From positions 1 through 44,260 of the forward strand of contig NZ_JAHLPS010000036.1 of assembly GCF_018918055.1 (NCBI RefSeq): a DNA stretch of 44,260 nt. Reading direction: 5' to 3'. Shown one piece after another: positions 1 through 8,295 of the stretch. The position numbers and the translations under genes are program-made. The notes below the pieces were generated by a model. It did not search any database and was not told the origin of the DNA. It saw nothing but the letters and a program-made list of their open reading frames with translations. This DNA is from Caproiciproducens sp. MSJ-32. Lineage in GTDB: Bacteria > Bacillota > Clostridia > Clostridiales > Clostridiaceae. Within the stretch, counting starts at the first letter, position 1; every line of letters begins with the position of its first letter.

Positions 1-182
1 CCATTTTTTGTTTAAAACAAGCTTTCTAAATCAATTTTTTTAAATTTTAAAGAAAAACTGAACAATATTGTGTAATTATACATGTAGCTACGCTATTTTT
101 TCATATTTACTTTACACAATCAATTTTTATACAATAATAGAGTATTTTCTACAGCATGATTTTGTTACATTATTATCTGCTT

Positions 183-212
183 AAAAAAAAGCAAAAGATA
201 GTTAAATATCTT
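183..212 (-). terminator. Weak intrinsic terminator after the left-edge carboxypeptidase gene
   Basis: On the minus strand a 6-bp stem (AAGATA/TATCTT, 195-200 and 207-212) with a 6-nt loop overlaps the stop codon. It is followed by a U-rich stretch with eight consecutive T. The stem is AT-rich and short, so efficiency is uncertain. The rest of 1-182 shows no gene that I can support. Confidence 0.45.
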
Positions 213-1239
213 CTGCATATTCTAATATATTTTCTCTATCAGCTTCTTCTTTATAAATGTTATCAACCTCTATTACATTAATGTTTATTTCTTTATATCC
301 ATAAGTTATATCTTTATCTTCGATTACTTTTCCTAAACCTGCAATTCCTTCTCTTTCAATAATATTTGAATTAGCTGTATCTTCAAAGTTATAATTTTCT
401 TTAATATAATTATATATTTTTTCTGTTTCATTCCATCTATTTGGACAATTTAATACAACAATAATTATATTTCTATCATTGTGCCTAATGGAAGATACTA
501 AACACTTTCCTGCCCCTCCTGTATAGCCTGTTTTTACACCGTTTGCTGTAGGTATTCTATATAAAATCTTGTTAATATTTTGATAATCTCTTGTAAAATT
601 ATATTTTTCTTTACTTATTGATTTTTCACCAACTATTTCTCTGAAAACCTCATATTCCATTCCCTTAGCTGTTAATAATGCTAAATCATAGGCTGAGGAA
701 TAATGTTTTGGACTATCTAATCCATGAGGAGATTCAAAATGGGAATCTAAAACTCCAAGGCTTTTTGCATAATCATTCATAATATTTGAAAAAGCTTCTA
801 CAGAACCAGCAATCCCTTCTGCAATTGCAATTGCCGCATCGTTTCCTGACCTAAACATAAGACCAAACAGTAATTCTCTTATAGTTATTTCTTCTCCCGC
901 TTTATAACCAACTACAGAGCCTCTAATTGATGCTGCATTTTTACTAATCACTACTTTTTCATCTAAGTTTCCATAATTTATTGCTACAATTGCTGTTAAA
1001 ATCTTTGTTGTACTTGCCATTGGAACAATTTCATAACCATTTTGATTCCATAGTACTTCTTTTGTTTTTGAATCAAAAGCTATTGCATTTCTAGCAGAAA
1101 CCCTTAAAGGCTTTGCTCTATTTAAAATATCATTACTATAAGCATTTTCTTTTGCTAAAGGTTTAATTGTATATATATTAAAGAGTAATGGCAATAATAT
1201 GAATATTAAAAGAAAAATAACTTTTTTTAATTTTTTCAT
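202..1239 (-). CDS. D-alanyl-D-alanine carboxypeptidase (peptidase S11), sporulation-type
   Basis: This is a serine DD-peptidase of the low-molecular-weight PBP (S11) family, which trims the terminal D-Ala of peptidoglycan stem peptides outside the membrane. All three penicillin-binding motifs are visible: SxxK as S76-TT-K79, SxN as S131-G-N133 and KTG at 236-238. A hydrophobic N-terminal segment (about residues 7-23) acts as signal peptide or anchor. The start is the ATG at 1239, with AAGGTG 8 nt upstream; an upstream in-frame ATG at 1284 lacks a ribosome binding site. At 345 aa it has only a short tail after the catalytic domain and no clear amphipathic C-terminal anchor, unlike the second carboxypeptidase at 3892-5127. 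Divergent from the DUF2953-gerW pair. A cortex-modifying role (DacB/DacF type) is inferred from the sporulation neighbourhood; the exact paralogue is not certain. Confidence 0.88.
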   Translation of the reverse strand: MKKLKKVIFLLIFILLPLLFNIYTIKPLAKENAYSNDILNRAKPLRVSARNAIAFDSKTKEVLWNQNGYEIVPMASTTKILTAIVAINYGNLDEKVVISKNAASIRGSVVGYKAGEEITIRELLFGLMFRSGNDAAIAIAEGIAGSVEAFSNIMNDYAKSLGVLDSHFESPHGLDSPKHYSSAYDLALLTAKGMEYEVFREIVGEKSISKEKYNFTRDYQNINKILYRIPTANGVKTGYTGGAGKCLVSSIRHNDRNIIIVVLNCPNRWNETEKIYNYIKENYNFEDTANSNIIEREGIAGLGKVIEDKDITYGYKEININVIEVDNIYKEEADRENILEYAEDI

Positions 1240-1360
1240 TATAATATCACCTTCTACATTAATTTCTATGACTAGTTTATTCATAATGTAATTTTTTAAA
1301 CATTTTTATTATTAACTCAAACTTTTTAATAATATTCATAAATTTATGAAAGGAAGTCTT

Positions 1361-1921
1361 ATGAAAATTGTCTATATTTTTATACTTATAATTATATTTT
1401 TATTTTTACCAATTCCTTTAAAAATATATATAGCTTTTGAAAATAATGAATTAATTATTAAATTATATAATAAAAAAATATACCCTTTACCTAGCAATGC
1501 CAAGAAAAAACCTTTAGTTCAAAGCAAGAAAAAAAGAAATAGAATTATTAAATTTTATAAAAATAAAAAATTATCTCCTAAAAAATTTTTGAGAGAAATG
1601 AAAAATAGCAGGTTTAAACCTTCTATAAATTTTGAAGGTTCTTTATCCTTTGGCTTAGAAGATGCAGCTCTTTGTGCAATTTTATATGGTATTTTTTGCA
1701 ATATTCCATATATTTTAAAAATTATTTTAAGTAAGTTTCTTAATTTAAAATTATTTAATATATCAATTGAACCTAAATTTAACACAAAAACCTTGTTTTT
1801 TAATATAAGAAGTATATTTTATCTAAGTTTAGCAAATATTATATATATATTATTTTTAATGCTAAAAAGTTTTGAAATTATAGAGGGAACTCTTAAAAAG
1901 GAGGAAAAAATACATGGGTAA
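1361..1921 (+). CDS. DUF2953 domain protein (YtfI-like), membrane-associated
   Basis: A 186-aa protein with a hydrophobic N-terminal helix (about residues 2-18), a lysine/arginine-rich middle and a hydrophobic C-terminal region. It resembles the DUF2953 family, which in Bacillus is encoded next to ytfJ, as here. No catalytic motif is visible and the function is unknown. The ATG at 1361 is preferred because AGGAAG lies 4 nt upstream; the in-frame ATG at 1346 has no ribosome binding site. It overlaps gerW by 8 bases, so the two are probably translationally coupled. A sporulation role is inferred only from gerW. Confidence 0.72.
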   Translation: MKIVYIFILIIIFLFLPIPLKIYIAFENNELIIKLYNKKIYPLPSNAKKKPLVQSKKKRNRIIKFYKNKKLSPKKFLREMKNSRFKPSINFEGSLSFGLEDAALCAILYGIFCNIPYILKIILSKFLNLKLFNISIEPKFNTKTLFFNIRSIFYLSLANIIYILFLMLKSFEIIEGTLKKEEKIHG

Positions 1922-2396
1922 TGAACAACATCCAATTGAGAATTTAATGAGAAGTACAATGGAAAACTTAAAAGAAATGATTGATGTTAATACCGTAATA
2001 GGCGACAGCATAGAAACAAGTGATGGAACATGCATAGTTCCAATATCAAAAGTATCCTTTGGCTTTGCATCTGGTGGTTCTGAATTTGGCCCCCCAATAA
2101 AAAATGAACCAACAAGAGATATTAAACATCCCTTCGGAGGGGGTTCCGGTGTAGGAGTAACTGTTAAGCCAGTAGCTTTCTTAATTGTTAGAAAGGATAC
2201 TGTTAGACTTCTTAATGTTGATCATGAACATCCTTACGATAAAGTCTTAGATTCAATACCTCAAATTTTAGATAATATAAAGGGAATGTTTAACTTAGAC
2301 AAGAAAAAGCAAGAAAAAGATCCTGAAGAAAATACTTCATCCAATAATATAACAAACATTGATGAAAGCGATTCTTCTTCCAATAATTTATATTAA
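1914..2396 (+). CDS. ytfJ: GerW family sporulation protein YtfJ
   Basis: A 160-aa protein of the GerW/YtfJ family, associated with spore formation and germination in Bacillus. The N-terminal part (about 1-50) starts with a short amphipathic region. The centre carries the family's glycine-rich segment (GGGSGVGV, followed by TVKP and a hydrophobic strand, about residues 75-92). The C-terminus is a low-complexity tail rich in K, E, S and N. There is no transmembrane helix. The start is the ATG at 1914, with a near-perfect AAGGAGG about 9 nt upstream. It overlaps the DUF2953 gene by 8 bases and converges on scpB, with a shared hairpin terminator between them. Confidence 0.9.
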   Translation: MGNEQHPIENLMRSTMENLKEMIDVNTVIGDSIETSDGTCIVPISKVSFGFASGGSEFGPPIKNEPTRDIKHPFGGGSGVGVTVKPVAFLIVRKDTVRLLNVDHEHPYDKVLDSIPQILDNIKGMFNLDKKKQEKDPEENTSSNNITNIDESDSSSNNLY

Positions 2397-2424
2397 TCAT
2401 AAGGAAAATTATTTAATAAATAAT

Positions 2425-2450
2425 AAGAAGGCTAGTCTTTTAGCCTTCTT
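2425..2450. terminator. Bidirectional terminator between gerW and scpB
   Basis: A 10-bp stem (2425-2434 with 2441-2450, core AGAAGGCTA/TAGCCTTCT) with a 6-nt loop lies between the convergent genes and includes the scpB stop codon. Both flanks are T-rich rather than clean U-runs. Confidence 0.7.
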
Positions 2451-3045
2451 CTATTTCCTTAACAATTTCACTATTACTTAATTCTTCTTCAAAACTTTCT
2501 AAGTCTGGAAGATCTTTTAATTCCTTTAAGCCAAATTGTCTTAAAAATTCTTCTGTTGTTCCATATAATATCGGTCTTCCTGGTACATCTAATCTTCCAA
2601 CTTCTTTTATCAAGTCTTTTTCTATTAATCTCTGTATTGCACTTTCAGATTTAACTCCTCGAATTTCATCTATATCAATTCTTGTTATTGGCTGCTTATA
2701 AGCTATTATTGCTAAACTTTCTAATGATGCTTGAGATAGGGATTGTCTTTTATTTTTCTTTAATAGATTTTGAATATAATCACTATTTTTTTCCTTTGTA
2801 ACAAGTTGAAATTCACCATTTATTTGTATTATTTTTATTCCTCTATTTTCATCTTCTTCATAGTCATGAATCATTTCTTCTAAAACTTCCTTTAAATACT
2901 TATTAGGCATTTCTAGAGCGTTGCTTAAATCCTTTAATGATAATGGTTCTCCGCTAACAAATAGCAGAGATTCTATAACAGACTTTGCTATAGGTTTTAA
3001 TGAAAGCTCTTCGAACTCAAATTGTTTTCCTTCTATATTATTCAA
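2440..3045 (-). CDS. scpB: Segregation and condensation protein B
   Basis: ScpB is the winged-helix (kleisin-associated) subunit of the Smc-ScpA-ScpB condensin that compacts and segregates the chromosome. Two tandem winged-helix domains are recognisable, with family landmarks ESLLFVSGEPLSLKDL near the N-terminus, LESLAIIAYKQPITR in the middle and a GRPILYGTT strand near the C-terminus. About 201 aa, normal for the family. No ATG fits. I chose the TTG at 3045, preceded by a GGGAGAAGGG purine tract; an in-frame TTG at 3063 with GGAG 9 nt upstream is an alternative. The gene begins inside the scpA 3' end, so the two are coupled. Confidence 0.93.
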   Translation of the reverse strand: MNNIEGKQFEFEELSLKPIAKSVIESLLFVSGEPLSLKDLSNALEMPNKYLKEVLEEMIHDYEEDENRGIKIIQINGEFQLVTKEKNSDYIQNLLKKNKRQSLSQASLESLAIIAYKQPITRIDIDEIRGVKSESAIQRLIEKDLIKEVGRLDVPGRPILYGTTEEFLRQFGLKELKDLPDLESFEEELSNSEIVKEIEEG

Positions 3046-3793
3046 CTTCCCTTCTCCCTTCAATTAAAATATCTCCAAAAATCCTATCTTGATAAGCTTT
3101 TACTCTTCTCATTTTTATTAGCTCTAATAAAGCTAAAAAGGTTACTACTGTTTCAATTTTACAACTAGATAATTCCACTAAACTTTTAAATCTAACTATC
3201 TTTTCCTTCAAAACTTTACTAATTAAATCTTCCATTTTATCTTCAATTTTAAACTTGTCCAAATATATTCTTTCTTCAATTTCTTCTATGCTGTTATTAT
3301 TATTTTGCTTATTTAAGAAATTTTCTAGCAGCGTATTATATATGTTGTATAAATCAAATAATGTAAGATTTTTAAATAAATCTTCTTCCTTTTTTTCGAA
3401 TTTATTTTCTTTTATTAACTCTGGTTTTTTAGTATATACTTCCCCAGTATTAAGATATTTGTCTTTTAAAAATAAAGCAGCATTTTTAAATTTCTTATAT
3501 TCTATTAATTTTTCAACTAGATTCTTTTCTAAATCTTCTTCAGCCTTATCCTCTTCCTTAAACACTGGTAGTAGTTTTCTAGATTTTATTTCAATTAAGC
3601 TGGCTGCTACAACGATAAATTCTGAAGTAATTTCTAAATCCATTGTTTTCATTTCATCTAAATATTGAATATATTGATTTGTAATCTTATTTATTTCAAT
3701 ATTATAAATATCCATTTCATGTTTTTTAATTAGATGTAATAACAAATCAAAAGGTCCCTCAAAATTTGCTATTTTTATTTTTGGCATTTCCAA
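3038..3793 (-). CDS. scpA: Segregation and condensation protein A (kleisin)
   Basis: ScpA is the kleisin bridging Smc heads and binding ScpB. The N-terminal motif FEGPFDLLLHLIKK followed by MDIYNIEI is diagnostic, and the C-terminal winged-helix part (VTFLALLELIKMRRV) is intact. The TTG at 3793 is preferred: the tract AAAGGATGATGAT pairs well with the 16S tail at suitable spacing, giving a protein that starts (M)EMPKIKI. The ATG codons at 3805 and 3802 fall inside that tract. 251 aa. The 3' end overlaps scpB. Confidence 0.92.
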   Translation of the reverse strand: MEMPKIKIANFEGPFDLLLHLIKKHEMDIYNIEINKITNQYIQYLDEMKTMDLEITSEFIVVAASLIEIKSRKLLPVFKEEDKAEEDLEKNLVEKLIEYKKFKNAALFLKDKYLNTGEVYTKKPELIKENKFEKKEEDLFKNLTLFDLYNIYNTLLENFLNKQNNNNSIEEIEERIYLDKFKIEDKMEDLISKVLKEKIVRFKSLVELSSCKIETVVTFLALLELIKMRRVKAYQDRIFGDILIEGRREVE

Positions 3794-3860
3794 TGTAATC
3801 ATCATCCTTTAACATTTTCTATGAATATATTATCAATTTTTTTATTAAAGGACAATAGTT

Positions 3861-3889
3861 TTAAAAAGAGGCTGCATTAAACAGCCTCC
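3861..3889 (-). terminator. Intrinsic terminator after dacF-like gene
   Basis: Minus-strand hairpin GAGGCTG/CAGCCTC (3868-3874 with 3882-3888), 7-nt loop, followed by TTTTT. It lies just after the stop codon at 3892. Confidence 0.88.
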
Positions 3890-3891
3890 AA

Positions 3892-5127
3892 TTAAATACC
3901 CTTTCTAAACATATTCTTCATATTAAATTTAAAGTTTTCTAGGAATCCGCCAACCTTAATATCTCTATCTGAATAAAGTTCAACTTCTCCAATTTTATCT
4001 TCTCCTAGATATACTTCACATTTACCTATGATTTCTCCAGCTTTATATTCTTTCTTAGGTTCATTTAAGATTATCTTTTGTTCAATCTCTTTATCTGTAC
4101 CCTTAGGTACTATAGCTATAAGGTCATCCTTAGCTTTTGCAACTATAAACTTATCTGTCTGCTTATTTAGATATACTGTATCTACATCTTGATCTTTAGT
4201 AAACAGCTTTTTACCTTCAAATTTAGAGAAGCCATAGTTCATTAACATACTTGCATCTCTGTTTCTAACTTTATATGTTGGAGCCCCCATAATTACTGCT
4301 AACATTCTTACTCCATTTCTTGTTGCTGTAGCTGAAATACAATATTTAGCTTCCTGAGTATAACCAGTTTTTAATCCGTCACAACCTTCAAAAAATCTAA
4401 CTAATTTATTATGATTGACTAGTTCTATAGGTGTCCTTCTTCCTTCTGATATTGTTTCCATATATGTACCAGTGTACTTTAATACTGCAGGATGCTTTAA
4501 TAGTTCAGTTGACATTATTGCAATATCTCTAGCTGTAGAAAGATGCCCTTCTGCAGGAAGACCATTACAATTTTTAAAAGTAGTATTTTTCATTCCTAAC
4601 TCTTGAGCTCTTTTATTCATCATTTCTACAAAAGCTTCTTCTGTACCGGCTAAATATTCTGCTAAAGCTACTGATGCATCATTACCAGATGCAATGGCAA
4701 CACCCTTTAATAATTCTTCAACTGTTCTAATTTCACCTGTATCCAAAAGCATAGTACTGCCCCCCATTTTTTTTGCATTTTCACTACAGGTTACTTTATC
4801 TTGTAAAGATATTTTTCCGCTATCTATGGCTTCCATAGTTAAAAGCATAGTCATAATCTTCGTAACTGAAGCCGGTGCAAATTTTTCATCTATATTTTTT
4901 TCATAAATTATTTTTCCTGTTACTGGCTCCATCAACAAAGCTGATTTTGCATCAACATTTATTCCTCCCTCTGTTGATGCTTTCTCATTTGTTAGCATAT
5001 AAGAATAATCAACAATATCTTCGTAAAAATCATTGCTAGGATCAGTTATTGCTTTTGCAGGGATTGTATTTACAATATTAATAGCTAAAACCATTATTAT
5101 AATTTTCTTTATTAGATTTTTATTCAT
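3892..5127 (-). CDS. dacF: D-alanyl-D-alanine carboxypeptidase with C-terminal membrane anchor (DacF-like)
   Basis: A second peptidase S11 enzyme, 411 aa. It has a signal peptide (residues 1-26, cleavage after AKA), a catalytic domain with S87-VT-K90, S147-G-N149 and K253-T-G255, a PBP5-type C-terminal beta domain, and a terminal amphipathic helix (FLENFKFNMKNMFRKG) that would anchor it to the outer membrane face. The reaction is removal of terminal D-Ala from muropeptides. The start is the ATG at 5127 behind AAAGGAGGAAG. The position next to a nucleoside phosphorylase and xerD resembles Bacillus dacF, hence the symbol. It could equally be a vegetative DacA-type enzyme. Confidence 0.88.
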   Translation of the reverse strand: MNKNLIKKIIIMVLAINIVNTIPAKAITDPSNDFYEDIVDYSYMLTNEKASTEGGINVDAKSALLMEPVTGKIIYEKNIDEKFAPASVTKIMTMLLTMEAIDSGKISLQDKVTCSENAKKMGGSTMLLDTGEIRTVEELLKGVAIASGNDASVALAEYLAGTEEAFVEMMNKRAQELGMKNTTFKNCNGLPAEGHLSTARDIAIMSTELLKHPAVLKYTGTYMETISEGRRTPIELVNHNKLVRFFEGCDGLKTGYTQEAKYCISATATRNGVRMLAVIMGAPTYKVRNRDASMLMNYGFSKFEGKKLFTKDQDVDTVYLNKQTDKFIVAKAKDDLIAIVPKGTDKEIEQKIILNEPKKEYKAGEIIGKCEVYLGEDKIGEVELYSDRDIKVGGFLENFKFNMKNMFRKGI

Positions 5128-5160
5128 TTTTTACTTCCTCCTTTCAAGCTTATTATTACC

Positions 5161-5208
5161 AAAAAAAATAAAAATATGATATAGTATTTTCATACTACAT
5201 CATATTTT
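5161..5208 (-). terminator. Intrinsic terminator after pdp
   Basis: A 16-bp stem (5171-5186 with 5193-5208). The single A-C mismatch on the plus strand becomes a U-G wobble on the minus strand, which points to minus-strand RNA. A 6-nt loop, then TA and eight T. Confidence 0.88.
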
Positions 5209-5232
5209 TATCCTATTAACTAATATTAAACA

Positions 5233-6537
5233 TTACTTAACTATATCATAAATTAATGGAGTTTCCTTTTCTAAACTATCTGAAATTATTATATTATTTA
5301 ATAATTCATTTTTAGCTTCTTCTATATTATTCTCATCATTACTATGAATATATGCTAATACATCACCTTTTTTAACTTTGTCTCCTCTTTTCTTATTGAA
5401 TACAATTCCAACTGCCAAATCAATATTGCTTTCTTTTGTTTCTCTTCCTGCACCAATCTTCATAGCAATAATTCCAACCTGCTCAGCATGAATTTTGGAA
5501 ATTACTCCATCTTTTAAAGCTCTTACCTCAACTATATGTTTAGCCTTAGGAAATTTATCTAAGTCATCAATATAGGATGCATCTCCTCCCTGTGCCATAA
5601 CAAATTCCTTTAATTTTGCAAGACCTTTTCCATTCTTTATGTTTTCTTCTAGTAAAGCTTTTCCTTCTTCAAAGCTGCTTACTTTGTTAGCGCAAACTAA
5701 CATATTACTTCCTAATGTTAAAGTTAATTCTAATAAATCCTTAGGTCCATTTCCTTTTAAAAGTTCTATCGCCTCTTTAACTTCTAGAGCATTTCCAACA
5801 GCATAACCTAAAGGTTGATCCATATCAGAAATTACTGCTATTGTCTTTCTTCCAAGGGAATTTCCTATATCAACCATTTCCCTAGCCAATTCTTTTGCTG
5901 CTTCAGGAGTTTTCATAAAAGCTCCTTCTCCAACTTTTACGTCTAATACTATGGCATCAGCCCCAGAGGCAATTTTCTTACTCATAATACTAGATGCTAT
6001 TAATGAAACATTTTCCACTGTAGCAGTAACATCCCTTAGAGCATATAATTTTTTATCGGCAGGTACTAAATTAGCACTTTGACCTACTATACAAACTCCA
6101 ACTTCATTTGAATTCTTAATAAACTCTTCTTCTGTTAGTTCTACTGAAAATCCCTTAAAGGATTCTAATTTATCAATTGTTCCACCAGTGTGACCAAGAC
6201 CTCTTCCAGACATCTTAGCAACTGGAACTCCCAAAGACGCAACTAAAGGTGTTAAACAGATACTTGTCTTATCACCAACTCCACCAGTTGAATGTTTGTC
6301 TACTTTAATTCCCTTTATAGATGATAAATCTATTTTATCTCCTGAATTTACCATTGCCATAGTAAGATTCTTTGTTTCTTCCTTTGACATTTTATTAAAA
6401 AAGATAGCCATTAACAATGCAGATGCTTGATAATCTGGAATTTCTCCATTAGTATACCCATTTACAAAATACTCAATTTCCTCCTTAGTTAATTCAATAC
6501 CCTTTCTTTTTTTTAATATGATGTCATACATTCTCAT
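5233..6537 (-). CDS. pdp: Pyrimidine-nucleoside phosphorylase
   Basis: Converts uridine or thymidine plus phosphate to the base and (deoxy)ribose-1-phosphate in the cytosol, for pyrimidine salvage. The thymidine/pyrimidine phosphorylase signature [18 protein letters not shown] spans about residues 110-127. The phosphate-binding loop [12 protein letters not shown] is at 81-92. 434 aa is the family's normal length. The start is the ATG at 6537 with AGGAGG 8 nt upstream. It probably has its own promoter and terminator; by analogy with Bacillus the neighbourhood (xerD, dacF) often carries a nucleoside phosphorylase gene. Whether it prefers uridine or thymidine cannot be told from sequence alone. 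Confidence 0.95.
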   Translation of the reverse strand: MRMYDIILKKRKGIELTKEEIEYFVNGYTNGEIPDYQASALLMAIFFNKMSKEETKNLTMAMVNSGDKIDLSSIKGIKVDKHSTGGVGDKTSICLTPLVASLGVPVAKMSGRGLGHTGGTIDKLESFKGFSVELTEEEFIKNSNEVGVCIVGQSANLVPADKKLYALRDVTATVENVSLIASSIMSKKIASGADAIVLDVKVGEGAFMKTPEAAKELAREMVDIGNSLGRKTIAVISDMDQPLGYAVGNALEVKEAIELLKGNGPKDLLELTLTLGSNMLVCANKVSSFEEGKALLEENIKNGKGLAKLKEFVMAQGGDASYIDDLDKFPKAKHIVEVRALKDGVISKIHAEQVGIIAMKIGAGRETKESNIDLAVGIVFNKKRGDKVKKGDVLAYIHSNDENNIEEAKNELLNNIIISDSLEKETPLIYDIVK

Positions 6538-6652
6538 AAATTTTTCCTCCTAATTTATTTTTCACTAGTTTTTATATATAAATTTTATTTTTTGTAATCT
6601 AATTTAGCATCTTATTTGGTATTTCTTTTTCTTAATTTTAGATTTAAATTTT

Positions 6653-6661
6653 ATTATATCA
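6653..6661 (-). promoter_or_regulatory. Candidate extended -10 promoter for pdp
   Basis: Minus-strand TGATATAAT (an extended -10 element) lies about 115 nt upstream of the pdp start. The matching -35 is poor. The rest of 6538-6684 shows no hairpin or ORF. Confidence 0.3.
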
Positions 6662-6684
6662 GCTTATTTTAGTTACAAATATTA

Positions 6685-7563
6685 TTATGCTCTAGGATGG
6701 GAGTTTTTATATACTATGTTTATTTTATCATTATTTATTATTTCATAATAAGTATCCATATAGGTTAATACCTGATTACCAAGTAACTTTTGTACAGCTC
6801 TAACATTAGCACCATTTTGCAATAAATGTACTGCAAAAGAGTGTCTGAAGGTATTTAAATTTACTTCCTTTTTTATTCCCGCTTTATGGGCATATTCTTT
6901 TACAATTCTCCAAACTCCTTGTCTTGTTAAGCGATTACCATTTAAATTAACAAAGAGATTGTCCACACCTGCCGAAGCAATTTGTTCCCTAATTTTTAAA
7001 TATTCCTCTAAAGCTCTTACTGCACTTCTTCCTATAGGGATTAACCTTTCATAGTTTTTATTATCATAGCATTTTACAAAACTCAATTCCAAATTTACAT
7101 GATCAACTTTTATTCCTATAATTTCTGAAACCTTCATTCCAGTAGCATACATAAGTTCAAGTAAAGCATTATCACGTATTCCTTTATTTGAATCTTTATC
7201 GATTACTTTTATAATTTTATCTACTTCTTCTACAGTTAAAATAACTGGTAGCTTTTTTGATGTTGATGTATTTTTATAATATATCTTAGGTATTTCATCT
7301 ACTACTTCTTGATCTTTTAAATAATTATAAAAGCTTCTCAAGCTTATTACTATTCTGTTTATTGATCTTTCTGATTTTCCTTGTCCTAATAAATATTGAA
7401 TATATGATGAGATTGATACATTATCGGTTTCATTTATATTTAAATTCTTACTACTTAAATATTTAACATATAAGTTCACATCAGTTACATAAGCATATAC
7501 TGTATTCTCACTTTTATGACTTTTAAGTAAAGCTTCCTTGTAATCATTCACAATTTCTTTCAT
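6685..7563 (-). CDS. xerD: XerD-like tyrosine recombinase with degenerate active site
   Basis: A 292-aa homologue of XerD, full length from the SAM-like N-terminal core-binding domain (about 1-95) to the conserved HPRA C-terminus. It sits in the conserved spo0A-spoIIM-xerD neighbourhood. Functional XerD cuts and rejoins dif to resolve chromosome dimers. Several catalytic positions are substituted. The box-I arginine of TGLRVSE is K144; the beta2-beta3 lysine aligns with N168 (K169 is adjacent); the HxxR motif reads N237-T-F-R240; the LGH histidine is N263. Only R240 and the nucleophile candidate Y272 remain. The fold-determining sequence is well kept, so this is not a decaying pseudogene in the usual sense. 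It may be an inactive partner or DNA-binding protein. The start is the ATG at 7563 after AGGGGAG. Confidence 0.88.
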   Translation of the reverse strand: MKEIVNDYKEALLKSHKSENTVYAYVTDVNLYVKYLSSKNLNINETDNVSISSYIQYLLGQGKSERSINRIVISLRSFYNYLKDQEVVDEIPKIYYKNTSTSKKLPVILTVEEVDKIIKVIDKDSNKGIRDNALLELMYATGMKVSEIIGIKVDHVNLELSFVKCYDNKNYERLIPIGRSAVRALEEYLKIREQIASAGVDNLFVNLNGNRLTRQGVWRIVKEYAHKAGIKKEVNLNTFRHSFAVHLLQNGANVRAVQKLLGNQVLTYMDTYYEIINNDKINIVYKNSHPRA

Positions 7564-7582
7564 AATTCTCCCCTATCCTAAC

Positions 7583-7612
7583 ATATTATTTATTCGACAA
7601 AAAACTTATCAA
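7583..7612 (-). promoter_or_regulatory. Candidate sigma-A promoter of xerD containing a Spo0A box
   Basis: On the minus strand, TTGATA (7607-7612) and TAATAT (7583-7588) are separated by 18 bp. The spacer contains TTTGTCGAA (7593-7601), a perfect match to the published 0A-box consensus. A box between -35 and -10 would favour repression by Spo0A~P, but the arrangement is inferred from sequence only. Confidence 0.5.
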
Positions 7613-7633
7613 TCCTTCTTTATCTTCATTAGA

Positions 7634-8266
7634 TTAGGTTAATTTATAAACTTTTGTTAAGATAAATTTTATCAAGCCTGGACTCATGTAACACTCAATT
7701 AATACTCCTATTGAAAAGAGAATTAAAAAAAATCCATATTTCATCGTTAAAGACTCTAGTCTTATTTTAGTTCCTTGTCCACTAAAAAATTTTAACTTAA
7801 ACTTTAAAGAAGATAATTCCAAAGAAATTATACTTATTCCAATGAAAAATGGGATATAAAAAATATTTTGTGGAACAGTTGAAACTAAAGCTATCCATAA
7901 TCCTTTTCCATCAAAGGTCGTTAATAGAAAGCTAAAGGTATATCCTAGAGTAAAACCTTTGATTAAATCAATAATTAAAATAATTGGTGCACCAAACTTA
8001 GTAAATCCTAAGGCTATAATAAGTAAAATAATTATAATGTTATTTTTAATAATACTTATTAAAAGTTCCTTATTTTCTACCTGCTGAAAATTTAAGCTTT
8101 TAATAAATTCAGTAAAATATTTAGATAAACTATCTGCATCTACTCCATCCATATATTTTATGGTATATGAGCCCAGTAATATGCCTACAAAGAAGAATGA
8201 AACAACTAGTAAATAGAAAATTTTATTATCCCTGAAGTTTGAATTAATTTTTCTTATGATGTCCAT
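7634..8266 (-). CDS. spoIIM: Stage II sporulation protein M
   Basis: A polytopic membrane protein, part of the SpoIID-SpoIIM-SpoIIP machine that thins septal peptidoglycan and drives engulfment. 210 aa with about five hydrophobic segments: residues 17-35, 68-90, 95-115, 125-150 and near the C-terminus. The family pattern LIDLIKGFTLGYTFSFL and the PQNIFYIPFF motif are present. The start is the ATG at 8266 after AAGGAGG. No hairpin separates it from xerD, so read-through into xerD is possible. A sigma-E-like promoter lies 30-58 nt upstream. Confidence 0.95.
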   Translation of the reverse strand: MDIIRKINSNFRDNKIFYLLVVSFFFVGILLGSYTIKYMDGVDADSLSKYFTEFIKSLNFQQVENKELLISIIKNNIIIILLIIALGFTKFGAPIILIIDLIKGFTLGYTFSFLLTTFDGKGLWIALVSTVPQNIFYIPFFIGISIISLELSSLKFKLKFFSGQGTKIRLESLTMKYGFFLILFSIGVLIECYMSPGLIKFILTKVYKLT

Positions 8267-8295
8267 ATTATTCCTCCTTAAAACAGCTATAAAAC

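Noticed and set aside
1-182. Possible gene at the left edge
   Set aside because: Stops in all frames and no recognisable protein; treated as intergenic.
6685-7563. Integrase of a mobile element
   Set aside because: The tyrosine-recombinase fold could suggest this, but the gene ends in the chromosomal HPRA motif, sits in conserved synteny and has no att-like repeats nearby.
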